The position numbers and the translations under genes are program-made. This document shows positions 1-8,092 of a DNA stretch of 8,184 nucleotides, one piece after another. The number at the start of each line of letters is the position of its first letter. Position 1 is the first letter of the stretch. The notes beneath the pieces are model-generated. The model saw only the letters and a list, made by a program, of their open reading frames with translations, made no database searches and had not been told where the DNA came from. Source of the DNA: Pseudomonadota bacterium (GTDB lineage: Bacteria; Pseudomonadota; Gammaproteobacteria; Burkholderiales; Burkholderiaceae_B); contig JAEWEH010000051.1 in assembly GCA_023389535.1 (NCBI GenBank), positions 1 through 8,184 on the forward strand, written 5' to 3'.

Positions 1-1221
1 CATCTGATCCGTCGCCTGCAGGCACAGCGTACCGGCATCCATGGTGTAGAGCGCATCGTCGGGCACAACATCGCGCAATGCCTTGTAAAGGAAGGCAGGC
101 TGGATGATGTCCGAATGGACTCCAGCTGTTTCATCGCGAGATGCCAGTAACGCCCGCCGCTGATCCACGAAAGCGCTTAGCCATTCCCGGGCGCCGCTTG
201 TGGCCTGATGGCCTTTCAGCGCGGCCAGCAAGTCGTCAGTGACGCAGCCCGCATCCCCCAGGATGCCGACCGCGACTGGAAAGAACCGCCCGATAGCCGT
301 GGGTTCGACCTCGACCTGGATGATGTGTGCTTCCGGGTTGAGCGCATCCGCCTGATAGAACGTGGAGTTGAATCCCAGGCGGGTGCCTAGGGCCAGGATC
401 ACGTCAGCACGTTTGACGAGGTCTGTTGCGACCGGATTGCCTCGTGGCCCCACCTGGCCTGCATAGACGGCCTCGGTGCAGGAGATGGCATCCCCATGCC
501 CGGGGGACATGGTTACGGGCGCGTTCAGCAACTCGGCCAGCCGAACGACCGCCTTGCCATGGCGACCCGATTTCACGCCGCCTCCCGCGATAATGACGGG
601 CCGCTGCGCCTGGCGTAATAGCTGTGCGGCGCGCTCGATCATCGCATGTGGCCCAGTAAAGGCCTCGGCAATAAAAGCCCGGCCAGGCGCCGGAAAATCG
701 GGGGCTTCGAAGGTATCGGCCAGCAGGTCGCGCGGTAGGTTCAGTACGACCGGCCCGCGGCGGGGAGCCATCGCGGTGCGCTGCGCTTCTCCGACCATCT
801 CCGAGATTCTGGATGTCTGTGTCAGCGTGTAGACCTTCTTGGTCACCGGCTTGAACAGCGAGTTCTGGTCCACTTCCTGGAATGCATCCCGGTACATATG
901 CGCGGAAGAAAGCAGGCCTGCCAGCGCGATGACCGGGGAATAGGCCGCCTGCGCCTGCGCAAGCCCTGTCACCAGATTCGTCGCGCCCGGCCCATTCTGG
1001 CCGGCCAGAAACACCCCGGGCTTTCCGGTCATGCGGGCGTACCCGTCTGCCATGTGCACGCCGGTGCGCTCGTCCCGCACACCGACAAAGCGCACGTCTT
1101 TTGCGCCATGCAGGCCATCAAAGATTTCCATGCCTGCGGAGCCGATCAGGCCCATAACGCATTCCGTTCCTTGCGTCCGCAATGCTTCTACTACTGCTTG
1201 GCCGCCAGTCAAATTCGTCAT
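1..1221 (-). CDS. Thiamine-diphosphate-dependent enzyme, acetolactate synthase-like (3' end beyond window)
   Basis: This reading frame is open for 407 codons from ATG 1221 to the window edge, where it is cut, so the C-terminal part of the diphosphate-binding domain is missing. Family members usually have about 550-600 residues. The N-terminal pyrimidine-binding domain (about residues 1-165) has the catalytic glutamate at E51 in VRDERTGVHMADGYAR and the loop AGQNGPGATN (73-82). The central domain covers about 190-335 (PVIIAGGGVKSG at 208-219). The start of the diphosphate domain is seen at DDALYTMDAGT (388-398). Such enzymes form or cleave C-C bonds next to a carbonyl, using 2-oxo acids or related substrates. 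GLIGSAGMEIFD near the start and FQEVDQ at 114-119 recall sulfoacetaldehyde acetyltransferase (Xsc) as much as acetolactate synthase, so the substrate is open. AAGAG lies about 8 bases before the ATG. The gene follows the Bug gene by 20 bases and is surely co-transcribed. A catabolic role is more likely than branched-chain amino-acid synthesis. Confidence 0.9.
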   Translation of the reverse strand, partial: MTNLTGGQAVVEALRTQGTECVMGLIGSAGMEIFDGLHGAKDVRFVGVRDERTGVHMADGYARMTGKPGVFLAGQNGPGATNLVTGLAQAQAAYSPVIALAGLLSSAHMYRDAFQEVDQNSLFKPVTKKVYTLTQTSRISEMVGEAQRTAMAPRRGPVVLNLPRDLLADTFEAPDFPAPGRAFIAEAFTGPHAMIERAAQLLRQAQRPVIIAGGGVKSGRHGKAVVRLAELLNAPVTMSPGHGDAISCTEAVYAGQVGPRGNPVATDLVKRADVILALGTRLGFNSTFYQADALNPEAHIIQVEVEPTAIGRFFPVAVGILGDAGCVTDDLLAALKGHQATSGAREWLSAFVDQRRALLASRDETAGVHSDIIQPAFLYKALRDVVPDDALYTMDAGTLCLQATDQM

Positions 1222-1241
1222 TTGCTTACTCTTTTAGAAAG

Positions 1242-2210
1242 TCAGTTGGAAGTGTTCAGGATCTTTCCGTACTTGGAGATTTCCGACGCAATGTAGTCAT
1301 CGAATTCCTGCAAAGTCTTGGTTTGGGTGGCCAGGCCTTGGGTCTCGAGCCACTTGACGACTTCGGGATCCTTGTTGATCTCCGCGATGTGTTCGGCGAT
1401 CGCCTGCTTCACGGATGGTTCGGTTTTTGCATTCATGATCACGCCATACCAGATCCCGTAATCGAATCCGGGCGCGACGGTTTCATCCAAGGTCGGAACA
1501 TCGGGCGCCAAAGGCGAGCGCTCCTTGCTGGTAATCGCAAGCGGCTGCAATTGCTTGTTTTGTACATAGGGCAATGCCTGCGCAATCCCCGGGAAGGATG
1601 TATCGACGCGACCCGCCACGACTTCCATCATGCCTTCATGCACCGCTTTATAAGGAATGTGTTCCAGCGGAGCGCCGCTTTCACTGCTGAAGTAACGCCC
1701 GGCCATGTCGGTAGCGGAATTCACGCCGGCCGAGCCATAGGTGTAGGGCTTGGATTCCTTCTTGGCCTTTTCGACGAAATCCTGGATGGACTTAAACCCC
1801 GCTGCCGGATTCACGACCATCAATATCGGCGTGTGGGCGATCATCGCGACACCGGAAAAATCCTTCAAGGTATCGAAAGGCATGTTCTTGTGGACCGACG
1901 GATTCACGGCGTAGGACGAAGACACGAACAGCATGGTGTTCTGCTTCGGATCCTCGGACAGCAGCCGCTGGGTTCCGACCATCCCGCCCGCCCCCGGACG
2001 ATTCTCGACAACGACGGGCCGCCCCAGCCTTGCGGACAGTTTTTCAGAGTAGGTCCGCGCGATGTTGTCGATCATGGCGCCGGCGCTGAAAGGCACGATG
2101 ACCTTCAACGGCCCGCTGCCAGGTATTTCGGCCTGTACGCCGGTCACCGGGAGCATCGTCAGGGCGCTGACGGCCAACGCGGCTCCGAATGTTTTCTTCA
2201 CTATTGCCAT
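1242..2210 (-). CDS. Bug-family (TctC-like) tripartite tricarboxylate transporter substrate-binding protein
   Basis: This is a periplasmic solute receptor of 322 residues, the usual length for the family. It has a signal peptide with a KK n-region, a hydrophobic core (FGAALAVSALTMLPVTG) and a likely cut after VQA at residue 27. The mature part starts with the family pattern LKVIVPFSAGAMIDNIAR, followed by VVVENRPGAGGMVG, which form the ligand-binding loops in Bug proteins. These receptors bind carboxylates or related small acids and usually feed a TctA/TctB permease. No permease gene lies in this window, as is common for the many orphan Bug genes of Bordetella-like bacteria. An in-frame ATG exists at 2225, but the ATG at 2210 is chosen because GGAGGAG stands 6 bases before it and the signal peptide then begins normally with MAIVKK. 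The gene precedes the ThDP enzyme by 20 bases and follows a GntR regulator, so the ligand is probably the substrate, or a precursor of it, for that enzyme. Confidence 0.95.
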   Translation of the reverse strand: MAIVKKTFGAALAVSALTMLPVTGVQAEIPGSGPLKVIVPFSAGAMIDNIARTYSEKLSARLGRPVVVENRPGAGGMVGTQRLLSEDPKQNTMLFVSSSYAVNPSVHKNMPFDTLKDFSGVAMIAHTPILMVVNPAAGFKSIQDFVEKAKKESKPYTYGSAGVNSATDMAGRYFSSESGAPLEHIPYKAVHEGMMEVVAGRVDTSFPGIAQALPYVQNKQLQPLAITSKERSPLAPDVPTLDETVAPGFDYGIWYGVIMNAKTEPSVKQAIAEHIAEINKDPEVVKWLETQGLATQTKTLQEFDDYIASEISKYGKILNTSN

Positions 2211-2248
2211 GAAAGTCTCCTCCATTTTGCGAGATGGGATAAAAATTT

Positions 2249-2277
2249 AGTTTAACTCTGATTTGTCTAAATGTCGA
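2249..2277 (-). promoter_or_regulatory. Probable sigma70 promoter of the Bug-ThDP enzyme operon
   Basis: Reading the minus strand, TCGACA (2277-2272, five of six matches to TTGACA) is followed after 17 bases by TAAACT (2254-2249, four of six matches to TATAAT). This gives a transcript start near 2242, about 30 bases before the Bug ATG at 2210. The -35 hexamer lies inside the palindrome at 2269-2282. The call is from base matching only. Confidence 0.55.
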
Positions 2278-2282
2278 CATTT
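2269..2282. promoter_or_regulatory. Perfect 14-base palindrome, candidate GntR/FCD operator
   Basis: AAATGTCGACATTT reads the same on both strands. Its core TGTCGACA has the TGT-N2-ACA form common among operators of FadR/FCD-type GntR regulators. It lies between the gntR-type gene and the Bug gene and covers the proposed -35 of the operon, where a bound dimer would block RNA polymerase. The regulator encoded directly upstream is the obvious binding partner, but this is inferred from position. Confidence 0.55.
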
Positions 2283-2335
2283 CAGCAAAGATTTAACAAC
2301 GCAGGTTTTCAAACGATCTTGGGGTTTACTTCAGC

Positions 2336-2992
2336 TTACGACTGCGACATAAACGTTTTCAGGGCCGCGTCACGATTCTGCAGCGCCAAGCGATAATGCA
2401 GCGCGCTCGCGGCGTCCGCGTCGCCCTCGATGATGGCGTCGATCAGCTGGCCCCATGTCGCCAATGAAAGCTGCCGCCGCTCTTCCGCAAGCAGCCCCAT
2501 GCGTACATAACGGCCGATACGCAAGGCCAGATCGGCGACATAACCCGCCAGCGTCGGATTGTCCGACATCTCTGCGATGAGCGTGACCAGGCGCGCACTT
2601 TGGTCAATGTACTCGTCGGCGTCCTTGACCGTGGCAGCAAGGCCGGCAAGCCGCGACCGCAGTATCTTTGCCTTGGCATCGTCGCATTGTTCGGCCACCA
2701 ATCGCGAACATGTGGCGAGCAAGGACGCGCGGATGGCGAAGAGGTCATGCAGTTCTTTGGACGAAAGCTGAGTAACGCGAGCACCCTTTTGCGGCAGTAT
2801 GCTGACAATGCCTCGCATTTCCAGCAGCCGTAGCGCCTCGCGTATGCTGGCACGGCTTACCGAAAACCGCTCGGCCAGTTCGGTTTCGCGAAAGCGATGG
2901 CCCGGCTCAAATTCGCCTTTGGCAATGGCAGATGCCAGCTGACTGGCGATCTGCAGGGGTAGCGTCTTTAGTAGGGATTGACCGTCGAGCAT
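2336..2992 (-). CDS. GntR-family transcriptional regulator, FadR/FCD subfamily
   Basis: This is a DNA-binding regulator of 218 residues from the chosen ATG. The N-terminal winged helix (about 1-75) shows the GntR pattern: a first helix with QIASQLASAI, then GEFEPGHRFRETELAERFSVSRASIREALRLLEMRGIV and a wing ending in KGARV. The rest is an all-helical FCD-like ligand domain. The usual metal-ligand histidines of FCD proteins are hard to find: the expected D-x3-H position reads DQSARLV, and the second histidine segment reads ATWGQLIDAI. Ligand binding may therefore be unusual. A longer frame starting at TTG 3046 exists. I prefer ATG 2992 because TTG 3046 lies upstream of a good -10 (3021-3026) and inside the hairpin region after thiC. 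Neither start has a clear Shine-Dalgarno sequence, so the start is uncertain. It probably controls the Bug-ThDP enzyme operon just downstream, through the palindrome at 2269-2282. Confidence 0.9.
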   Translation of the reverse strand: MLDGQSLLKTLPLQIASQLASAIAKGEFEPGHRFRETELAERFSVSRASIREALRLLEMRGIVSILPQKGARVTQLSSKELHDLFAIRASLLATCSRLVAEQCDDAKAKILRSRLAGLAATVKDADEYIDQSARLVTLIAEMSDNPTLAGYVADLALRIGRYVRMGLLAEERRQLSLATWGQLIDAIIEGDADAASALHYRLALQNRDAALKTFMSQS

Positions 2993-3020
2993 CGTGTATG
3001 TGGCGAATTGAGCTGCCGGT

Positions 3021-3026
3021 ATTGTA
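3021..3026 (-). promoter_or_regulatory. Candidate -10 element for the gntR-type gene
   Basis: TACAAT on the minus strand matches TATAAT at five of six bases and lies 28 bases upstream of ATG 2992. No convincing -35 hexamer is present at 16-18 bases, so this is a weak call. It is reported mainly because it bears on which start codon is used. Confidence 0.35.
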
Positions 3027-3048
3027 GCTTTTGCGTTTGGGGACAAGG

Positions 3049-3094
3049 CGCCGCCCGGCGACCCTGTGGCAGGATGGAGGCAATCCGGGCGGCG
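3049..3094 (-). other. GC-rich hairpin between thiC and the gntR-type gene
   Basis: CGCCGCCCGG (3049-3058) pairs exactly with CCGGGCGGCG (3085-3094). The 26-base loop itself contains a small CCTG/CAGG stem (3063-3073). It begins 12 bases after the thiC stop codon. There is no T-run on either side, so it is not a classical intrinsic terminator. It may protect the thiC transcript end or help Rho-dependent termination. Confidence 0.5.
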
Positions 3095-3106
3095 ATCGCG
3101 TACCGC

Positions 3107-5189
<2,083 letters not shown>

Positions 5190-5193
5190 AAAC

Positions 5194-5199
5194 AGTATA
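5194..5199 (-). promoter_or_regulatory. Probable -10 of the thiC promoter
   Basis: TATACT on the minus strand (five of six matches to TATAAT) would place the transcript start at about 5187, just at the start of the TPP aptamer. The -35 is poor at every usual spacing, so the call rests on the -10 and on its position. Confidence 0.6.
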
Positions 5200-5347
5200 G
5201 GCCATCGCCAGAGTTCCGAAGCAGATTGTTCACACCCCTGACGACAAATCGGCCCGACACCACCGGCTACGCCTTGCCGTGGGCCAGCACCTCATAGGGT
5301 GTGCACTGAAGCCGTTACGATCCACCGTCGATATCCAGATCCTCGCC

Positions 5348-5646
5348 TTACCGACGCTCAAGGGCGGCCACCATCTGCGCAGCCAGTTTGAACGCCGGGC
5401 CGCTCTTATCCCAGATGTAAATGGAAATGGCCATGGCGGGCACCATGCCGAAGCGGCCGTATACACGCAAGCGACGTCCCTTGCACGGGCAGCACCGATA
5501 ACCCAAGGCCGGACTTCACGCCGACCAGAACGCTTTGAAGGCTGCTGCCGGAAAAGGCAATGTACCAGCGCCGGCGTTCCCGCTCTATACGGTCGAACAT
5601 GGTCTCCCGATAAAGGCCGCCTGGCGGAAAAGCAACCAGTGGGCTA
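5348..5646 (-). pseudogene. Remnant of a LysR-type regulator (C-terminal substrate-binding domain, frameshifted)
   Basis: From about 5646 the minus strand encodes SPLVAFPPGGLYRETMFD, a segment with SSLQSVLV, then VKSGLGLSVLPVQ. This is the familiar second half of a LysR effector domain (compare the usual FP..CLYR, ...AAGLG.ALLP pattern). Near 5464 the frame slips by one base. The next frame, from GTA 5464, continues VYGRFGMVPAMAISIYIWDK and then AAQMVAALERR up to TAA at 5350-5348, which fits a LysR C-terminus. The winged-helix half and the first part of the effector domain are absent. They were replaced by the start of a transporter gene at about 5646, so a deletion removed them. The remnant cannot make a working regulator. 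The LysR assignment is fairly secure from pattern and order. The original target genes are unknown. Confidence 0.75.
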
Positions 5647-5742
5647 GTCATACCATTCCAGTATGTTGCCAACAGCAGCCGCTTTGAGGGATCTCTTGCG
5701 CTGTGCGAGGTCGTCCAAAGTCGCGGTCTTCGCAGTTTCCAC
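5644..5742 (-). pseudogene. N-terminal stub of an MHS-family MFS transporter
   Basis: Starting at GTG 5742, with AGGA four bases upstream, the minus strand encodes 32 residues ending in LKAAAVGNILEWYD and then TAG at 5646-5644. The pattern A.[AS].GN.LEWYD is the hallmark of the first membrane helix of metabolite:H+ symporters (MHS family, such as citrate or shikimate transporters), in which it normally continues with F and about 400 more residues. Everything after EWYD is lost, and LysR C-terminal sequence follows directly, so a deletion joined the two genes. The start region with its ribosome-binding site looks intact. Confidence in the family is moderate, because only one short motif is available. 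Confidence 0.6.
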
Positions 5743-5804
5743 TGTTCCTAAAGGCTATGTCCGGCAGTACTGCGAACGCTCGGTTCCAGGCGTCTTTATT
5801 CTCC

Positions 5805-5818
5805 CTAGCCCGGGCTAG
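5805..5818. repeat. Perfect 14-base palindrome
   Basis: CTAGCCCGGGCTAG is symmetric with no mismatches. It sits 63 bases upstream of the transporter stub start. It could once have been an operator for that gene, or it may be chance. No similar site appears elsewhere in the window. Confidence 0.4.
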
Positions 5819-5891
5819 CAGCATTGCGAACTTTCGCCACGTAATTGGGAACCCAAGACGATATAACTGGAACTAAGGACTACGTCGGTCA

Positions 5892-5914
5892 AGGGCAAGC
5901 TCAGTTCTTGCCCT
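5892..5914. repeat. Inverted repeat able to form an 8-base-pair hairpin
   Basis: AGGGCAAG (5892-5899) and CTTGCCCT (5907-5914) pair perfectly around a seven-base loop. It lies 107 bases beyond the FAH-family stop codon. A T-run is absent on both sides, so it is not a standard intrinsic terminator, though it may help to end the FAH-gene transcript. Confidence 0.45.
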
Positions 5915-6020
5915 CGAACGTGGCCACTAAACGAGGCAGCATAGGTGCAGCGGCACTGTAGCGACGCGACGCGTGTAGCTGGCACCGAAGCCGGCCCCGG
6001 TTTACCGTGCGTGGCGGCTG

Positions 6021-6968
6021 TTATTCTTCCTCTAACTGATAGAAGTTGCTCATGCGCCCGATATTTTCGATCTCGCAGCGCATGCGATCACCCTGCACCA
6101 AGTAACGTGGGGGGTCCATGGCAAAGCCCACCCCCGACGGCGTACCCGTGGCGATCAGATCGCCGGTTTCGAGCGTCATGCCGGCCGAAAGTGTTGCAAT
6201 GATTTCCGGAATCTTGAAGATCATCTGCGAGGTATGGGCTTTCTGCATGACCTCGCCGTTTAACAGTAGCGATATTTCAAGATCATGTGGGTCGGCAATC
6301 TCATCCTTGTGGACAATCCACGGTCCGACCGGACATGATGCGTCGAGCGCCTTCCCTTTGAACCATTGCTGGTGCCTGCGCTGCAGGTCGCGCGCGCTGA
6401 TGTCGTTCACGATGGTGTAGCCGAACACGTGATCCATCGCGTCTTCCGGGCGAATGTCGCGGCCCGGCTTCCCGATCACCACACCCAGCTCCACTTCGTA
6501 ATCCATGCATTCCGAGATTTCCCTCGGAATGAAGATAATGTGGTCGGGCCCCGTGAACGCCGTCGCCGGCTTAGTGAAGAAGGTGGGGTGCTCGGGCACC
6601 GACGTCTCCACACCTCGCACGCGGTCGCCTTCGGCAACGTGTTCGAGATAGTTGCGCCCCACGCAGAACACGTTCTTGCGTTGGCCATGCAGCGGGTTAA
6701 TGAAGATCGAGGGGCCTGCGTGCACGATGGCGTCATCCAACTTGCCGGCACATCCAGCTTCGTACAACTGGCTGGTGTAAGGCTGCCCACTCTTGATCTC
6801 GTGATTCAGAAACGCAAGCATATCGGTGCAGTCCTGCGTATCCCATGCCCGGACGACTCCCAGTTCGGCGGCCAGCCGGAACGCGAGAGTTAGGTCGAGC
6901 AATTTCGTGTCTGTCAGCCGGATTGCGGGGCACGGCCGGCCTTCATGAATCATCGTGAGCAACTTCAT
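6021..6968 (-). CDS. Fumarylacetoacetate hydrolase (FAH) family protein
   Basis: The product has 315 residues and is cytosolic. Members of this family hydrolyse or decarboxylate C-C bonds in 1,3-dioxo or 2-oxo acids, typically late in aromatic or sugar-acid degradation. The FAH fold is clear from CVGRNYLEHVAEG (102-114), the metal-ligand triad E158 and E160 in DYEVELGVVIG with D189 in VNDISARDLQ (29 residues apart, as in the FAHD1-type proteins), WFKGKALDASCPVGPWIV (202-219) and LIATGTPSGVG (271-281). Residues 1-95 are a lead domain such as is found in many bacterial members. The ATG at 6968 has GGAG nine bases upstream. The gene is divergent from the duplicated-domain protein at 7142 and shares with it a 173-base control region holding two like operators. 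The substrate cannot be read from sequence. A 2,4-dioxo acid hydrolase or acylpyruvase is as possible as a fumarylacetoacetase-like role. Confidence 0.95.
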   Translation of the reverse strand: MKLLTMIHEGRPCPAIRLTDTKLLDLTLAFRLAAELGVVRAWDTQDCTDMLAFLNHEIKSGQPYTSQLYEAGCAGKLDDAIVHAGPSIFINPLHGQRKNVFCVGRNYLEHVAEGDRVRGVETSVPEHPTFFTKPATAFTGPDHIIFIPREISECMDYEVELGVVIGKPGRDIRPEDAMDHVFGYTIVNDISARDLQRRHQQWFKGKALDASCPVGPWIVHKDEIADPHDLEISLLLNGEVMQKAHTSQMIFKIPEIIATLSAGMTLETGDLIATGTPSGVGFAMDPPRYLVQGDRMRCEIENIGRMSNFYQLEEE

Positions 6969-7020
6969 CTTCTATCTCTCCGTTTAACAACGTAACAGGA
7001 ATTTTGCATCGCAAATCTAT

Positions 7021-7031
7021 TGGTCTTACCC
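7021..7031 (-). promoter_or_regulatory. Operator O1 for the FAH-family gene (FadR/PdhR-like)
   Basis: On the plus strand TGGTCTTACCC matches TGGTNNNACCA at all but the last base. On the minus strand, read toward the FAH gene, it directly follows the candidate -10 TATAAG (7036-7031) and shares that element's last base. A bound regulator would cover the transcript start. Two sister sites are at 7080-7090 and 8092-8102. Confidence 0.6.
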
Positions 7032-7036
7032 TTATA
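7031..7036 (-). promoter_or_regulatory. Candidate -10 of the FAH-family gene
   Basis: TATAAG on the minus strand matches TATAAT at five of six bases. No good -35 is visible at 16-18 bases, so the promoter may be weak or need an activator. It gives a leader of roughly 55 bases before ATG 6968. Confidence 0.45.
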
Positions 7037-7074
7037 ACATGGACATCAGTTGCGCCGATTTAGGCGAATATACA

Positions 7075-7080
7075 TCGAAT
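7075..7080 (+). promoter_or_regulatory. Tentative -10 of the duplicated-domain gene
   Basis: TCGAAT matches the -10 consensus at four of six bases. TTGCGC at 7050-7055 could be the -35, at a long 19-base spacing. Base matching alone would not support it. It is listed because its last base is the first base of operator O2, the same arrangement as at the other two promoters. Confidence 0.35.
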
Positions 7081-7090
7081 GGTATTACCT
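7080..7090 (+). promoter_or_regulatory. Operator O2 for the duplicated-domain gene (FadR/PdhR-like)
   Basis: TGGTATTACCT matches TGGTNNNACCA except at the last base. It lies 59 bases, centre to centre, from O1 and 51 bases before ATG 7142. It overlaps the proposed transcript start of the plus-strand gene. Confidence 0.6.
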
Positions 7091-7141
7091 TTACCCAAAT
7101 TTGCTTTACACTTCAAAAACCACATCTTGAGGAGCAAAGCA

Positions 7142-8026
7142 ATGAACGATAGTGATATGACGACCGCAGTCACCGAGGAAGTGAAGGGCGACGCGCCCGC
7201 CGTCTGGTTCGACGGGGGCGATTCGGGGCGAGTGATGGTGGCTGATTCGCTCAGCTACTTCGAACATGATGAGTGGTTCGACGACGTCTGTTGTGGCGCC
7301 TCGTTCGCCGGCGCACCCACCGGGGCTATGGCAATGCGCGGCGGCGTGAAGGGATGGATTGCTCATGACGGCGGAGTCGGTAAAGACGAGGCTGGGATCG
7401 GCGGGCTTAAGCTGGCCGACCAGTACAACGTACCGGCTGCCGCGACCGATACGTTGGAGTCGGGCTTGTCGATGGGCCATACGCTGATGACGGCAAAGGT
7501 CAGCCACGTGAATGAGACAGCTAAGGCGTTGGGCGTGGAAGTGGGCCAGACCGGCGAAGCGGCCGCACGCCTGATGTTGGCTGCTGAGCGCGGGCGCAAG
7601 ATTGACTTCACTGGCGTCATCGATGAATCGATTCATGAGGTTCACGCCGAAGACACCGGGCGCATATATGCGGTGTGGTCTTCATCGCGCGTGACCGATC
7701 CGCACCCTGATGACGTATTTTGCGTTGCTTCGCACGCCGGCAAAGTGATGGCCGAGTATGCGCTGCGCGTGAAGCCACGAGGCATCATTGCAAACGACGC
7801 CGGCATCGGGTTCGAGGAGTCGGGAATCAGCGGGCTCGCCGACTTGGAACGCGTGGCTGGCATTCCTGCCGCCGCGATTTCTGTGGATTCCGCGCGCATC
7901 GGCGACGCACTGAGCACGTACGAAGAAGGCGTGATCTCGTTCGTGAATGGGCCGGCCGCAGCGCTAGGCATCGAAGTGGGTATGAGCGCGCGCGCCGCAG
8001 CACTGCGCATGCTGCGAGCGGCATAA
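7142..8026 (+). CDS. Uncharacterised protein of two homologous halves, co-regulated with an FAH-family enzyme
   Basis: The product has 294 residues, is acidic, and has no signal peptide or membrane segment. I do not recognise the family. The start at ATG 7142 is supported by GAGGAG seven bases upstream. A longer in-frame start at 7079 would overlap operator O2 and is rejected. The protein is an internal duplication, with residues 27-148 aligning to 171-294. Both halves open with D[ST]GR[VI], then DDV with a CxAS-x-AG motif (C51, S54; C194, S197), then a glycine-rich block: HDGGVGKDEAGIGGL at 75-89 and NDAGIGFEESGISGL at 218-232. Next come [YA][NG][VI]PAAA and finally ALG[VI]EVG followed by an alanine-rich helix. 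The paired D76/D219 and E83/E226 and the conserved glycines suggest a repeated binding or catalytic site in a two-fold pseudo-symmetric fold. Position opposite an FAH-family gene, with matching operators, suggests a role in the same pathway as an enzyme or small-molecule binder. That role is inferred. Confidence 0.75.
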   Translation: MNDSDMTTAVTEEVKGDAPAVWFDGGDSGRVMVADSLSYFEHDEWFDDVCCGASFAGAPTGAMAMRGGVKGWIAHDGGVGKDEAGIGGLKLADQYNVPAAATDTLESGLSMGHTLMTAKVSHVNETAKALGVEVGQTGEAAARLMLAAERGRKIDFTGVIDESIHEVHAEDTGRIYAVWSSSRVTDPHPDDVFCVASHAGKVMAEYALRVKPRGIIANDAGIGFEESGISGLADLERVAGIPAAAISVDSARIGDALSTYEEGVISFVNGPAAALGIEVGMSARAAALRMLRAA

Positions 8027-8062
8027 ATCCGCAAGTTGTCGAAGACAGGGCGGCGCCAATAG

Positions 8063-8092
8063 TTGACATATAAAACACACTACTCCTAAAAT
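8063..8092 (+). promoter_or_regulatory. Strong sigma70 promoter of the gene at 8121
   Basis: TTGACA (8063-8068) is a perfect -35 and TAAAAT (8087-8092) matches the -10 at five of six bases, with an 18-base spacing. The transcript would begin near 8099, giving a leader of about 22 bases. Operator O3 begins on the last bases of the -10. Confidence 0.8.

Larger units (their letters stand above)
5743..6020. other. Non-coding stretch between gene relics and the FAH-family gene
   Basis: I see no credible gene on either strand in these 278 bases. Short open frames lack ribosome-binding sites and recognisable motifs. The stretch contains the palindrome at 5805-5818 and the inverted repeat at 5892-5914. 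Together with the two relics it forms a zone of about 800 bases, from 5200 to 6020, without an intact gene. Bases 5200-5347 are likewise empty apart from thiC promoter sequence. Confidence 0.6.

Noticed and set aside
476..832. Plus-strand open frame of 118 codons
   Set aside because: It lies antisense to the ThDP enzyme gene, which is uninterrupted from 1221 to the window edge.
1182..2255. Long plus-strand open frame of 357 codons
   Set aside because: It lies opposite the Bug gene, has arginine/histidine-rich composition typical of an antisense shadow, and no recognisable domain.
5230..5466. Minus-strand open frame of 78 codons
   Set aside because: It runs in the third frame over the LysR remnant; the frame beside it carries the LysR C-terminus instead.
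5892..5914. Intrinsic terminator for the FAH-family gene
   Set aside because: The hairpin has no T-run on either side, so it is listed only as an inverted repeat.
5200..6020. Insertion sequence or CRISPR as the cause of the gene-poor zone
   Set aside because: I found no transposase motif, terminal inverted repeats, target duplication or regularly spaced repeats; simple deletion and decay explain what is seen.
7079..7141. Longer start for the duplicated-domain protein
   Set aside because: ATG 7079 has no ribosome-binding site and overlaps operator O2; ATG 7142 has GAGGAG at good spacing.
7106..7645. Minus-strand open frame of 179 codons
   Set aside because: It is antisense to the duplicated-domain gene, whose start, ribosome-binding site and internal repeat are well supported.
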